Source: Trebouxia sp. TZW2008 (taxonomy: Eukaryota; Chlorophyta; Trebouxiophyceae; Trebouxiales; Trebouxiaceae). From it: a stretch of DNA of 64,000 nt. Position 1 is the stretch's first letter. The number at the start of each line of letters is the position of its first letter. The position numbers were made by a program, and so were the translations under genes. The DNA lies in assembly GCA_002118135.1 (NCBI GenBank), contig BDIU01000167.1, forward strand, positions 186,536-250,535. Reading direction: 5' to 3'. Shown piece after piece: positions 53,229 through 63,398 of this stretch. The notes below the pieces were generated by a model. That model did not search any database. It was given only the letters and a program-made list of their open reading frames with translations, and had not been told where the DNA came from.

Positions 53229-55606
53229 TCACGAGTTCTTGTTTGCATAAAGGATAGCTGCATAGCCAATGACATACTCGTAGGTTGCAAAGGTCACAGC
53301 TGCTGAAGGAGCTGCCTTGATGATGCTGGGCAAAGCTCCCTTATAAAAGCCCTTGATGCCTTCATGTCGCCAAATATGCTGTAGGCATAGTCGAAGTGAT
53401 TTGACTGCATCTTGAGATATTCTCGCCCCATAGCTGCAGACCGTGCAAAGGCAAACCTCAGAGCAACTAGTAGGGTCAGTAGCTGGAGATGAAAGTCACA
53501 TTGCTCTATGAGTAGTGGCCACCAGTATTGACTAGGCTGTATGGGCATGCTCTTCTTGTCACAGAGGTTCCTTGTATATTGCCAAGCAGCATAGGCTTGG
53601 CTTCCAGTTTGGCTGTATGCAGGGCCGCAGCAGTGAGCTGAGGCAACTGCCTGTGATGTGTTACCTGGCATCATTTTGAATAAAGGATGATGAAAGCAAT
53701 TTTATGCAATTTCATCGAATGGCAAGTACGAGACAAATGCCAGATTACCTGGCATCCCTTTGCAGCCCAGCAATTTGGAACCTCTTCTTGGCCACATCTA
53801 GGGGATGCGTTGTCAGCTTGGCCAATGTCCCAGCACAAAGCCCACACACAAACCTCTCAAAGGTGCTGTGCCCATCACTATCTTGCAGGTCTCTGCCCTA
53901 CAGACCAAGCTCTTTTCAACACCCTGCTGATTATGGAGTACACACAGTCACAGCATTTAATTATGCTGTTTGTCACGCAGCATGACAATAGCAAGCATGC
54001 AGTGCTGCCTGATGTGAGCCTGCAAGCAGCCATAGTGGGAGCTGATCATCTCCAAAATGACTTAAAACCCCTGCCCTAAAGGAGTTGTAGGAATGATGTG
54101 ACGAGTAAGCCAGCCTGCATCGGCAATGACAAAGAAATGCGTCCATTGATGCTGTCAGGATTGGTAATGTACCGGAGAAAAGAAGAGTACCTAAGTACAA
54201 TAGCGAGTTTAAGGTATAGTCTAACCTAGAGTGAGAATTCTAGACTAATTGGAAAAGTCAATTGAACTCGGAGATATTTGTTGAGAGGCTGAAGCTTGTT
54301 GCATGTCAAACTGCCCTACTGTGCCATTGCACAGACCCAATGTCAGCAAGATTCTTGAAGAGCTGACGCTATACCTTTGCTGTCAAGCAGCGCCGTCGTG
54401 CTTTGCTCCAAGCTGCTGTGAAGGTGTCATACAAACCAAACTGGAGGGCTGCATATGGCATGATCTCCAGCAGCGTGATGTTCAGACCTCGATACAAGCC
54501 CTTGACGCCATGCTGCCTCACAACTCCTTGACCAGCTTGCAACATTGAGTGATACACCTGCAACCCCAGGCTCACAGTCAATTGCCAACCAACCAACCAA
54601 CCAACCAACCAACCAACCAACCAACCCACCCACCCACCCACCCACCCACCCACCCACCCAACCAACCAACCAGCCCAGCCAGCCAGCCAGCCAGCCAACA
54701 CAAAGCACATATGGTAAATTTTGAGCCAGCTGTTGGTCAAGGCAACTCTGCCTGCAAGGGACATTACTGTAATCACAATTCAGCAGTCAGCATCACAACC
54801 TTACGTAAGTCGTGTGTGTGCAGAGATTAGAGTGGGTCACAGTGTATTTTAGTGGGTGCAGAAGTACTTTGAACAGAATCAGCTTGGAGGCAGCCTACTG
54901 CTTCTGTATGCACCTAGCAGAGTCATGGGACCTCACTAGCAAGCATGTAAATGATCATGATGATGTATGTTTAATGTACACCTCATGTGACTTTGGTATG
55001 AGCATGCTATCGATCAGTATGACCATATAAACAGGCACATGATATTGATCTGCAAGTGGTGTACCTTGGGCTCACCCTGTGCAGCCAACGTCGTCCGCAA
55101 GATGTCAAAGGGGTAGGATGCTATTGTTGCTGCTGCTCCAGCCATTGCACCGCTTACAAAGGAAAGCGACTTGCCTCCCATGGAATTTGAAATGCCAGAC
55201 TCATGGGCAAAGTGTCTCACTTGCTGCAAGGTGACGAACTGCACTGCTGTGTAAGGAATTGTGAGAAGCTGCCCAGGAAGTGTCCCTCGCCACAGACCCT
55301 GCGTGCCAGCAGTTTGGATGAGCCTTTTGTACTTGGGACCGTGCTTTGCGTTTGAGAAGCGTGTCTGACCTTGATGCCCTCTTCCCTGACGATCGTCGTC
55401 AAGGCCTGTCTGAGACCGGTGTATTTCGAAGCTAGGCTGGTGGGGTCGATGCCGGCTGCACGCTTGGCTATAGGCTCGAGCTGTACTTGGAATCTGATCT
55501 TTATCACGTCTAAGGGGCCGACTGCAAATCTCGCTGCACACCCTGCGATTGCGCCTGCTGTAGCATCAACAATCGGGTTGCTTTTCGCTTTCTTTACAGC
55601 CGACAT
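53229..55606 (-). CDS. Mitochondrial thiamine pyrophosphate carrier (SLC25 family)
   Basis: SLC25 carriers span the inner mitochondrial membrane with six helices in three repeats. The minus-strand start at 55606 gives [20 protein letters not shown]. Repeat 1 has [16 protein letters not shown] and [19 protein letters not shown], then [20 protein letters not shown] (about 55310-55245). Repeat 2 has [20 protein letters not shown] and [14 protein letters not shown] (about 55165-55070), then [20 protein letters not shown] and [20 protein letters not shown] (about 54560-54440). Repeat 3 has [20 protein letters not shown] and [11 protein letters not shown] (about 53850-53770). The last exon gives [20 protein letters not shown] and ends LYANKNS, TGA at 53231-53229. 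All three PxD signatures are present (PLDVIK, PFDILR, PLDVAK). The transport substrate is inferred from overall similarity to TPP carriers ([24 protein letters not shown]). Confidence 0.86.
54585..54698. repeat. Compound microsatellite (CCAA)n(CCCA)n(CCAA)n(CCAG)n
   Basis: A run of about 110 bases has four tetranucleotide blocks in series: CCAA, then CCCA, back to CCAA, then CCAG. It lies in an intron of the carrier gene. On the minus strand it reads as TTGG/TGGG/CTGG blocks, which are G-rich on the transcribed RNA. It generates artificial Trp-Leu-Val-Gly frames. Confidence 0.95.
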
Positions 55607-55895
55607 AAGGGCCTTTTGAGCATGGCACAATCAACGGTTCACTTCAGGCAGCGCCCACAGAACCTGCATTATATCTAGACGTGCAGTTGCGCGCAGAAAA
55701 CGAGACCACGCAGGACCGACAGAAGCACCGACCGCGTTCATGCCTGACGAGTAACTGACGCACGGACAGACATTGGCTCCGAAGCCACTTGTTGAACCTT
55801 TCGCTTCTAAGCTTTTAGCCTCTGCTCCAAGCGGACCTGCCAATCAACGTCCAGATAGTGTCTGCTGATTGCACATCCGAGTATTGCTGATTACC
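55607..55895. promoter_or_regulatory. Divergent carrier / TAF7 intergenic region
   Basis: 289 bases separate the two opposite start codons. It should hold both promoters. No motif was resolved. Confidence 0.5.
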
Positions 55896-57428
55896 ATGGC
55901 AGCAGACCGTGAAGAGCAGTATATCCTCCGCATTCAGGACAAAGCTGTAGCTGCAAGGATCAAAAAGCAACTCAACCAGGACTCCAGCAAAACCAAGCTC
56001 GATGTCCGGTTTGATGGTGGGTGCATGTCAACGCAGGCATCCTCGCCGCTCTCACGCTTTCGTGCAGCATTTGGCGCAACAAAATTGCACGTTTGATCGC
56101 TGCAGCTCTACACAGTGAAGGCAGAACTGGACACTTCACTTTCGGATTTGAAGTTCTTCCTGTGACGTTGCTTGACCTCCCTTGCGTTGTGGAAAGCTAC
56201 AAAACATACGACGATAATCATCTTGTCAAAACCTGCGATGTCGGTCAGGTCAGTTTGACCGCACGCAGCAACTGAGCTTGAACAGCCTGACCGCCTTGGC
56301 TGCTACCAGTTCAGCGTCAAAGGACAACATGAACTATGACACTGTTCTGTTGCAAGATTGTGCATCAAGTGAAGCCCTGTCATGGAACATGCAGATGCTG
56401 CACGTGCTCCCGGAGGGAAGCAGTCATCCAGAGCATTTTGAAAGCCTGAACGGTATCACACCAGCCATGAGGAGTGCCAGGAAACGCCACTTCAACAATG
56501 TTGATGTCCACCATCAGGATGTTGCCGCTGTGGAAGATGATCTACTGATGATTGCCAGTGTATGCATGCATCTAGTAGCCTTTCTGAATGAGTATTGTGC
56601 AACATCCCATACACCAGTGCAAGCCTACTCAGGCATTGCATGCTCAGAGTGTCTGTGCGCAGCAAATTGAGGTTTCATTCAAGTTTCTGTTCAATTTGTC
56701 AACCTTTTGAGCGCAAGTGTTGCTGTTTTGATGTTGACAAACAGCAGCAATAAAGGGGTCTTGTCTATCACATCATCTTGCTGTACATTCAAGCATAAGC
56801 ATGACATCTGTTGATGGCCTTACAGTCATTTTCAACACAGCTTGCATGGTGTCTTTCCAGACAAGCACTCACAGCATTGCCTGGAAATTATTGCCTGTGC
56901 ATCATTGCTCCTGACCGCCAGCAGCAGCACAGCAGACAGTACAGAACATGCCAGCACAATTGCAGTACCAGACAGCCTCAGATCTACTCAACTCACCAGC
57001 TGAGGTGTAGATACGCTTGAAATGCACATCCCAGACCACACACAAACACAGCTTGCATTCCTTGCAGAGTAGAACTTTTCAGAAAACATAGTCAAGCATA
57101 ATCATGCTGTCTGCTGATAGCCTCACAGATTCTGCTGAAACACAGATTGCATGACTTGCAGGGTAGGGCCCCTCCAAACATCATTGACAATGTAGAAGAA
57201 GAGTACAAACACACGTTGCATGACTTGCAGGGTAGGGCCCCTCAGAACACAGTCATTGAGGACGTCGAAGAAGAGTACAAAGTAGATGAGCATGGCAATG
57301 GCAGTTGGCAGCCTGTTGAGAGGAAAGCTGCTCCCAAGGTTCTGCTGAATGTCAAAGCAGAACCAGGCACAAAGCCAAAGCGCAAGAAGGCTGCCAAAAA
57401 GCCTGCTGCTGATGTAGAGCAGCTCTAG
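55896..57428 (+). CDS. TAF7: TFIID subunit TAF7
   Basis: TAF7 binds TAF1 in TFIID and restrains its activity until transcription starts. ATG at 55896 opens MAADREEQYILRIQDKAVAA, then RIKKQLNQDSSKTKLDVRF. The next exon (about 56118-56250) gives EGRTGHFTFGFEVLPVTLLD, then LPCVVESYKTYDDNHLVKTC and DVGQ, the hallmark LPCVVESxKTxDxxxxxKxxDxxQ. Then MLHVLPEGSSHPEHFESLNG, ITPAMRSARKRHF and VAAVEDDLLMI (about 56393-56560). The C-terminal exon from about 57162 or 57231 gives EDVEEEYKVDEHGNGSWQPV and a basic end KPKRKKAAKKPAADVEQL, TAG at 57426-57428. All expected TAF7-domain motifs are present. Two possible acceptors before the last exon are listed separately. Confidence 0.9.
57147..57283 (+). repeat. 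Tandem duplication creating two in-frame acceptors in TAF7
   Basis: TTGCATGACTTGCAGGGTAGGGCCCCTC occurs at 57147 and again at 57216. Each carries an acceptor, with the AG at 57161 or 57230. Both copies continue as GRAPPNIIDNVEEEYK and GRAPQNTVIEDVEEEYK. The distance is 69 bases, so choosing the first acceptor adds exactly 23 residues without a frame change, and the frame is open through both copies. A third, weaker similarity (TTGCATTCCTTGCAGAGTAG) lies at about 57052. Confidence 0.85.
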
Positions 57429-58329
57429 GTAAGGTGTCGTGCTCTTTACAAAGTTTGCACCAGCCAGGCATGCTTTTGCGTGCTGCATGCTGACAGCAGT
57501 GTATACTTGCTGCAGGGTTCTAGCAGACTTACAGTTGATTGGCTATCTTTCATTGGCTTGACAAGATAATTTGATCTGAAGGTAAGGCTTACCTTTGCAG
57601 TCACGAGTGTTAGCTGAGATGGGAATGCTGTTGATGAGCAAATTTGCTGTTCATGCAGCAGGTTTTGCATTCAGCTGATATGTGGCAGAACATTGGTTGC
57701 TGCAGGTGCTCTAGGGTGAACCTGTTGATTGCGGCAATGGGTGTGTCTACAACTTACTTCACGCACAAATTTCGACTGAGTCCATGCATACATACATACT
57801 TTCTGAATATTTGACCCGGGCTGACCCCTCATAGGTCAACTTTCTGATGGCTGCTGCTCTTGAAGCAGCAGACCCGGGCTGCCTCTATAAACAGAGGCTC
57901 CCGTTATGACCCCTAAAGGTGCAGACTTTTCTTTATTTTGACCTGTGCATGCATGACCGTCTAAAAGCAATGCTAAGCAATGTGCTCGTGGCTTGATATG
58001 TGGCACCGTCATGTGCCGTTCATGTTGCTGATGTAAAGATTGACACAGCGTACACAGCGTCGTATACGACAGCAGAATGGGCGCACAAAGCTTGGTGACC
58101 AAATTGTCATTGAAATAATTCAAGGCCTTCCTGTTTCAAGGACAATACAGCGAGCATTCAAAAGTGAGATTGCACGTTGGCGACCATTGAAATTGCACAA
58201 TCCTTGTGAGACTGCAGTCGCCAAGGTAGCTTTGGAGGTGAGCTACTAAGCACATTTGAATCTGGCCAACTGTCAAGCAATTCAGACTAGTGACCTCAAC
58301 CAACACAGCGCCGGGGATGCTCAGTCTGA
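57429..58329. other. Intergenic region TAF7 - FtsJ gene
   Basis: This region contains a cluster of inverted repeats at 57805-57930 and a protein-like frame at about 58040-58249 (MTQRTQRRIRQQNGRTKLGD; QGLPVSRTIQRAFKSEIARW). That frame has no recognised family and no splice partner. Confidence 0.45.
57805..57930. repeat. Cluster of short hairpins and repeated GACCCGGGCTG
   Basis: TGACCCGGGCTGACCCCTCATAGGTCA pairs its ends. CTGCTGCTCTTGAAGCAGCAG is a perfect 8-bp stem with a 5-nt loop. GCCTCTATAAACAGAGGC is a perfect 6-bp stem with a 6-nt loop. ACCCGGGCTG occurs twice, about 65 bases apart, and ATGACCCCTAAAGG follows. It could be a structured non-coding RNA or a DNA-binding site cluster. No family was recognised. 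Confidence 0.6.
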
Positions 58330-60934
58330 ATGAGCAGCAACATCTTGAATAGCGTGCCAAACGTCAGCAGGGTGGTACATCCTCGCGCGGCGCCTTGGGC
58401 GGCAGTGAGCCGTGGCGGAACGGTCCCGGTGTGCATGGCCGTCAAGCCTGCGCAAATTGGCAAAGCAGGGAAAAGGGTCTTGAACGACAAATTCTTCCAG
58501 AAAGCCAAGGTAAACGGCAGCGCACTTTGTCACGATAAAGCTATACAGCTTTGGCGAGCTCTCTGTACTCACGTTTGGTGAGCCTTTTTCTACTTTGCTG
58601 CTTTGTTGCATAGGCTGAGGGATACCTTGCTAGGTCTGCTTTCAAGTTGCAAGAGCTACAACAGAAGCACAAGCTCATTCCACCAGGTTTGTATGTCATG
58701 TGCTGCGAATGAATTTCGCCGTCTGCCAAAGTCAGTTCCACCTGCAATATCTGCTCACTTGATATGAACCTTTGCTGTTGTATGCACAGCTGTACCTGGC
58801 CCAACCATACTGTACCTGACAAGACAGACCTCGTGCCACACACACCTAGTGCATGTGCTAGTATCAAAATTATCATGATTATCATGCAGGAGGCCGGGTT
58901 CTAGACCTTGGCTGTAGCCCTGGAGCATGGCTGCAAGTAGCTTGCAAAAGCCTGGGGCCTAAACGCCGGGGAGGTCTAGTTCTTGGCATTGACATACAGG
59001 CAAGCTGCATAAGTGTTGCATGACATTTGTATCGTGATCGTTGGACAGTCGCAACAGTGATGCAGCATGTCGGGCCCAAAGCAATGTTTCCTCAGCTTGA
59101 TGACTATTTCTCTAGGTGACTTGCAAGCTATGTTGAGCCTGTATGAGACGCATGCAGCAACATGACCTTTGTTTAGGCAGCTTTGAAGCTTCATCGCATC
59201 TGTCAGACATGTCCACTTTCCTGCAGGATGTCGTGCTGCCCAAAGAGCATTGCGATGAGCGAGTGGAGATCATGCAAGCAGACGCAAGAGAGCTTGACAT
59301 ACAGGAGTTGTTTGCCAAATCCAAGGTAAGACCCCAGCTGATTGTGACCTGTGGTGTATCCTTGTCCCAATATGATGCAAGACTTGTACTTCAGTCGGTT
59401 GTCTCAGACCAAAGCAGGGGCGTCGAGCAGACAGCGAACACATACTTGTTGTCCTTGACAGTGTAGTACCAACAGTGCTTGCATCTCAACTCTCTTTGTG
59501 CGTAGGCAGCAGCACAGTCACCTCTCAAGTGTCAACAGCACCCAATACGCAATAGCGTCCAGCAACAGCACTGAGCGCCGCAGCACCAATGTGAAGCAGC
59601 ACTCAGCAACACCGCTGAAGCTTGCTTGACAGTGCATGCCTTTGCTGAAGCTGGATGTTGTGCTTTCACACACGTGCCTCTCACACATTTTTTGCTCAAT
59701 CATGAGTGTTTGCTTGACTGCAGGTCCCCTTGCGGTATTGTGTTCCTGAACATCAGCCACTCAAGCATGGCTGTCTGCTTGACTGTGCATTCGCTTGCAG
59801 GGCTTCAATGTAGTGCTCTCAGACATGTGCCACTCGACCATGGGTTCATCCTCAGCTGACGTGCTGCGCTCTTTAGACCTTGCAAGCTGTGCAGCAGAGC
59901 TAGCAGTTGGGCCCCTGCAGCCCGATGTTGAGCAAATGCCGCCCGTGTTCAATCCAATGCCAAAAGCCCAGCAAAACCAATCTAGCCAAACTGCACAGCA
60001 GGCACAACATGACGCACAGCATGCAGAGCATGGAGCGCAGCATGCAGAGTATGGCACACAGCATGGAGATGGTGATGCACGGCAGGAACAGCAAGCCTCA
60101 ACTGCTCAGCCTGTGACACAGCACTCAGATGTTTCCAATGGCCTGCTGCTCCCAAATGGGCACTTGGTGATGAAGTTACTGCAGGTGAGCGGATTGGACT
60201 ATGCACTTTGCTGCAGAGACCTCCTAAAAGCCCTTGAATCTAAACTCAATAGAGTTTGATTCCCACTGTACAAAGCGCAAAAAAAATTGAAACCCTATAA
60301 CCTAAGCAATTTCCCTAGCCAAAATAACATTGTACAGTTCTCTTAGGTTTTTCCAACCCTAGCGCCCAAAACCTGATGAACTATAATGTCAGGGTGCTGA
60401 AAGGCTCTTGCACTTTGACACAGCAATCATGCCTAGTTGGCAGGAGGACTTGACTGACTCAGGCTTGTGCCTACTGGCTGTCACCAAAGACGTGTTGTAG
60501 TACAACACCATGGCCAACGCACAATGCAGTCAAGTTCAAGCGCAGCATGTACCTCTGACCTGTTCAGTGTTTGCGGTAACACTTGGCAATCAGCGCATTT
60601 ATGCAGCAGAGTCTGTTGGGCAAGTATGTGACTGTTACAGCACTTTCAGAACAGCAATCTGTCTGTTGGAACATTACGCAATGTGTCATTGGCATTCATC
60701 TTCTGTTTTGCTGTGTATAGATTGCACTTTTGGAACAGTATTTTGTCTGTCAGAACATGATGCAGTGAAATCACCTATATTCATCTTCTGTGCTGTTGTG
60801 CATAGGGTGCTGGCAGTCAAGAGTTTGCCCAGCAGCTACGCAAACATTTCGACAAAGTGGCTTGGGCGCGTCCTGCAGCAACAAGGTCAGAGTCAAGGGA
60901 AATCTACTTGTTGGGCTTGGGCCGCAAGTCATAA
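58330..60934 (+). CDS. FtsJ/RrmJ-type 23S rRNA 2'-O-methyltransferase, organellar
   Basis: RrmJ/FtsJ enzymes methylate the A-loop uridine of large-subunit rRNA from S-adenosylmethionine. The start gives MSSNILNSVPNVSRVVHPRA, a likely transit peptide, then DKFFQKAK. The next exons give AEGYLARSAFKLQELQQKHK (catalytic Lys in FKLQEL), GGRVLDLGCSPGAWLQVACK (SAM-binding motif I, about 58890-58945), RGGLVLGIDIQ, EIMQADARELD, GFNVVLSDMCHSTMG (catalytic Asp in SDM) and GHLVMKLLQ (catalytic Lys). The last exon from about 60807 gives GSQEFAQQLRKHF and ends SREIYLLGLGRKS (catalytic Glu), TAA at 60932-60934. So the K-D-K-E tetrad is present. The usual SDMAPNTTG motif is altered to SDMCHSTMG. An insertion of about 65 residues, rich in Gln-His-Ala, lies between SDM and GHLVMK. 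Plastid or mitochondrial location is inference. Confidence 0.86.
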
Positions 60935-62620
60935 AATGCTTTGCTCAAGCTCATGTTGGTCAACCAATTTTTAAATGTTGGCAGACACGAGCCAGTGTTG
61001 CTGCGTGCAAGCCAGGCAGTAAAGGAAGATCTACTTGTTAGGCTTGGGCGCAAGTGACACAGGGCTGTTTTCAAGCTTGTCATCGTCGAGCAATGACTTG
61101 GATGTTGCAATGAATTTTACTGATGACACAGCAACATGGACACAGTTGGCGTGACGAAATATTGACTCAGGCACACTGACTCAATGATTGTGATAATCGC
61201 AATCTTTGAGGATCCCGGCTCAATCAGCAAACATGAGATAGTGTTGCTGCCTGCATGCCAGACATGAGTGCAACATGAATACCAATTTGATGTTCAGCTG
61301 AAGGGTGGGGTCCAGTATCAGCTGGTGTGATACAACACTTTTGCAGGTATCCAGTCCGTCTGTCTGGTCAGTGGCAGTTGCTATGCATGGCTAGCCAGAC
61401 AAGAGCCTGAAGGCATTGCGGTATGTTACCATGACAACGTTGAGTAAATGGTTGCAGACCAGCCCATCTGACATGCTTGGACAGATTTGTTGAGAACTGC
61501 ATTGGTACAGCCCAGCTCTTACAGAGCCCTTTGATGTTTCTGACAGCATCTGTGTACACGTGTGCTCCTGGCTGGGTCACACCACCTCACTGGAAAGCAA
61601 TTGAGAATCAAGTTCCCATGCACCTGTCCCACTTTGCACGATGTTGCACGTAATGTCATCTCAGATATATCAGAAGCTTCAGCAATTGGGTGACAATGCT
61701 TGATTTGACAGAGTCAGACGAAATTTCAACTTTGTTGCAATACTGACTGCATCAGGCAAATGCAAACATATGGCTAGCTACATGCAGTCAGCAAGATCTC
61801 CTGTGTTCGTTAGCCAGCCAGGTTTACAATCATAACTAGCCAGCCTCGAGACCTTCAGTTGCAGCAAACCCTTTTTCAATATCGGAAACTGGCAGTAGCA
61901 TGCTGATTGTTGCATGCACAAGCATCAACTGATTTCAGATTCGTCTTGAACAGGTTGATTACAAAGCATGCTGTCACAAAGCTTGTTATCAGCAAGCCCT
62001 GCTATGATCTCAAGGAAAAGTGTTGGCAGAAATCGCGCTGCATCCTGCCTGAAGACTCATCCTGCTGACTTACAAGTGCTTGTGTATTTGACTGCGTTGT
62101 CTGGCTGAGACGCCGTGACGTGCCTGTCATTGACTGGCAGTCAACTTGATGTTATGTCCAAGATCTCATTTTGGAAGCTGAAGCTGAGCGGCATGAAATT
62201 GCTTTGGCTCATATGTCCGTCCAGCAGAACAGCAGCACATCACTGGTGGATTCACTCGACCTTTGCACTCTCTGCTTCTGGTTCTGATGCAATTGAGAGG
62301 CTGCAACCACCATCAAGCGCTTAGCCTTGCAGGGTTTGCACTGAATGGAACGCTGACGCATTGCTCAGTCGGAATCCATCTACTCACCAACACCAACTAT
62401 TAAGAACGAAGACAAGCAAAGCAGATATGACAAGCACCAGCAGCAAGCGTGAAAACCATCATGAAGGGAAAGCAGGAGGAGCTTGGTTACTCTAGCCAGC
62501 CAACAAGGCTATGATGGATGTATTGAAGGGCACCTCTTCTTGGTTGTGTCATTCTTCTATGCTCATTGAACTCTTATGCATCAAACATGAAGTGAAAAGG
62601 TAAGCAAAAATGCGGCATGC
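60935..62620. other. 1.7-kb region downstream of FtsJ with unresolved content
   Basis: It starts with a decayed duplicate of the last FtsJ exon (about 61020-61057). A plus-strand frame near 62158-62280, LILEAEAERHEIALAHMSVQ, looks protein-like, but no gene could be built around it. The rest has no recognised feature. Confidence 0.4.
61017..61060 (+). repeat. Decayed duplicate of the end of the last FtsJ exon
   Basis: AGATCTACTTGTTAGGCTTGGGCGCAAGTGACAC mirrors AAATCTACTTGTTGGGCTTGGGCCGCAAGTCATAA at 60900-60934, about 130 bases downstream. The copy has a stop (TAG) and a one-base deletion. The preceding context (GTAAAGGA versus CAAGGGA) is also related. Confidence 0.75.
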
Positions 62621-63398
62621 TTACTCTGGCTCAAGAGACATTGTGGTGTAGTAGTTCCAGCCGGCACCCATCCAGAGTGTGGTAATACCTGCAACAGTAT
62701 GGGCGTTAGTGATGGCATATCATCACTCACAAGTACTATTTCTGATTTGTGAGACTCCTGTTTACCTGCAACAATGAGTGGCTGCAGCGAGCTCTGCCAG
62801 CTCAGTGTTTGGTACACTAATAGCTCAAGCAAGAAGAAGCTGAGAGCAACCACAAAAGAGAACAGGGTAGCGCCTGCAATCATGTCAGAAGCTCATTGGC
62901 GGAAGGCATGTGGTGCTGCTCAGCTTGATTCATTGGCAAATACCATAAATGGCGGGAACACAAGGGTTTCTGGCGCAGATCAGACACAGCCCACACGTCA
63001 CCAAAGTCCACACGGCAAATACGCGCCCACAGAGTTCTGTCACTGTTCGAATTGCACAAACATCGCTTGATTAGTTGCATAACTTGTTGAAACGCTTCGA
63101 CAATGATGTCAGTCCAGCGCGTTGTTCAAGAAGGAGCAGCACAACAGAGCAGCATATCCGGCCACATGATACCTTCCAATGGGTAGCGATCGAATAGGTT
63201 GCTTTGAAACTTCCTATAGTCAAAGTAGCCGAGAAACACTGCAAACCCGAAAATGGTCAGGCAAAGTCCGGCGCAGAAGACAAGACTGATGTAAAGGCAA
63301 GACCAAGATTGCGACACAGTGCAGGTGAACGTACCTGCCAGCAGGCGCAACAGCGCAACGATCACTAGCCACCTGCGAAGGGCTTTCACGCTTTGCAT
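62621..63398 (-). CDS. ERG28: Ergosterol biosynthesis scaffold ERG28
   Basis: ERG28 is a small ER membrane protein that holds the sterol C-4 demethylation enzymes together. On the minus strand, exon 1 from 63398 gives MQSVKALRRWLVIVALLRLL and A. The next exon, about 63245-63170, gives VFLGYFDYRKFQSNLFDRYP. Then about 63020-62940 gives GRVFAVWTLVTCGLCLICAR and NPCVPAIYG. About 62880-62765 gives ATLFSFVVALSFFLLELLVY and QTLSWQSSLQPLIVAG. The last exon gives ITTLWMGAGWNYYTTMSLEP and E, TAA at 62623-62621. The order and spacing fit ERG28 (LLRLLxxxxGxFDYxKFxxNxF; RxFxVWTLVTC; ELLVYxTLS). There are four hydrophobic segments. Length is about 135 residues, as expected. Confidence 0.88.

Noticed and set aside
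54427..54830. Trp-Leu-Val-Gly-rich membrane-like frame and Pro-Thr-Asn-Gln frame
   Set aside because: Both come from the compound CCAA/CCCA microsatellite inside the carrier intron.
57805..57930. Hammerhead ribozyme
   Set aside because: CTGATGG is present near a hairpin, but the conserved CTGATGA core and a following GAAA were not found in the right places.
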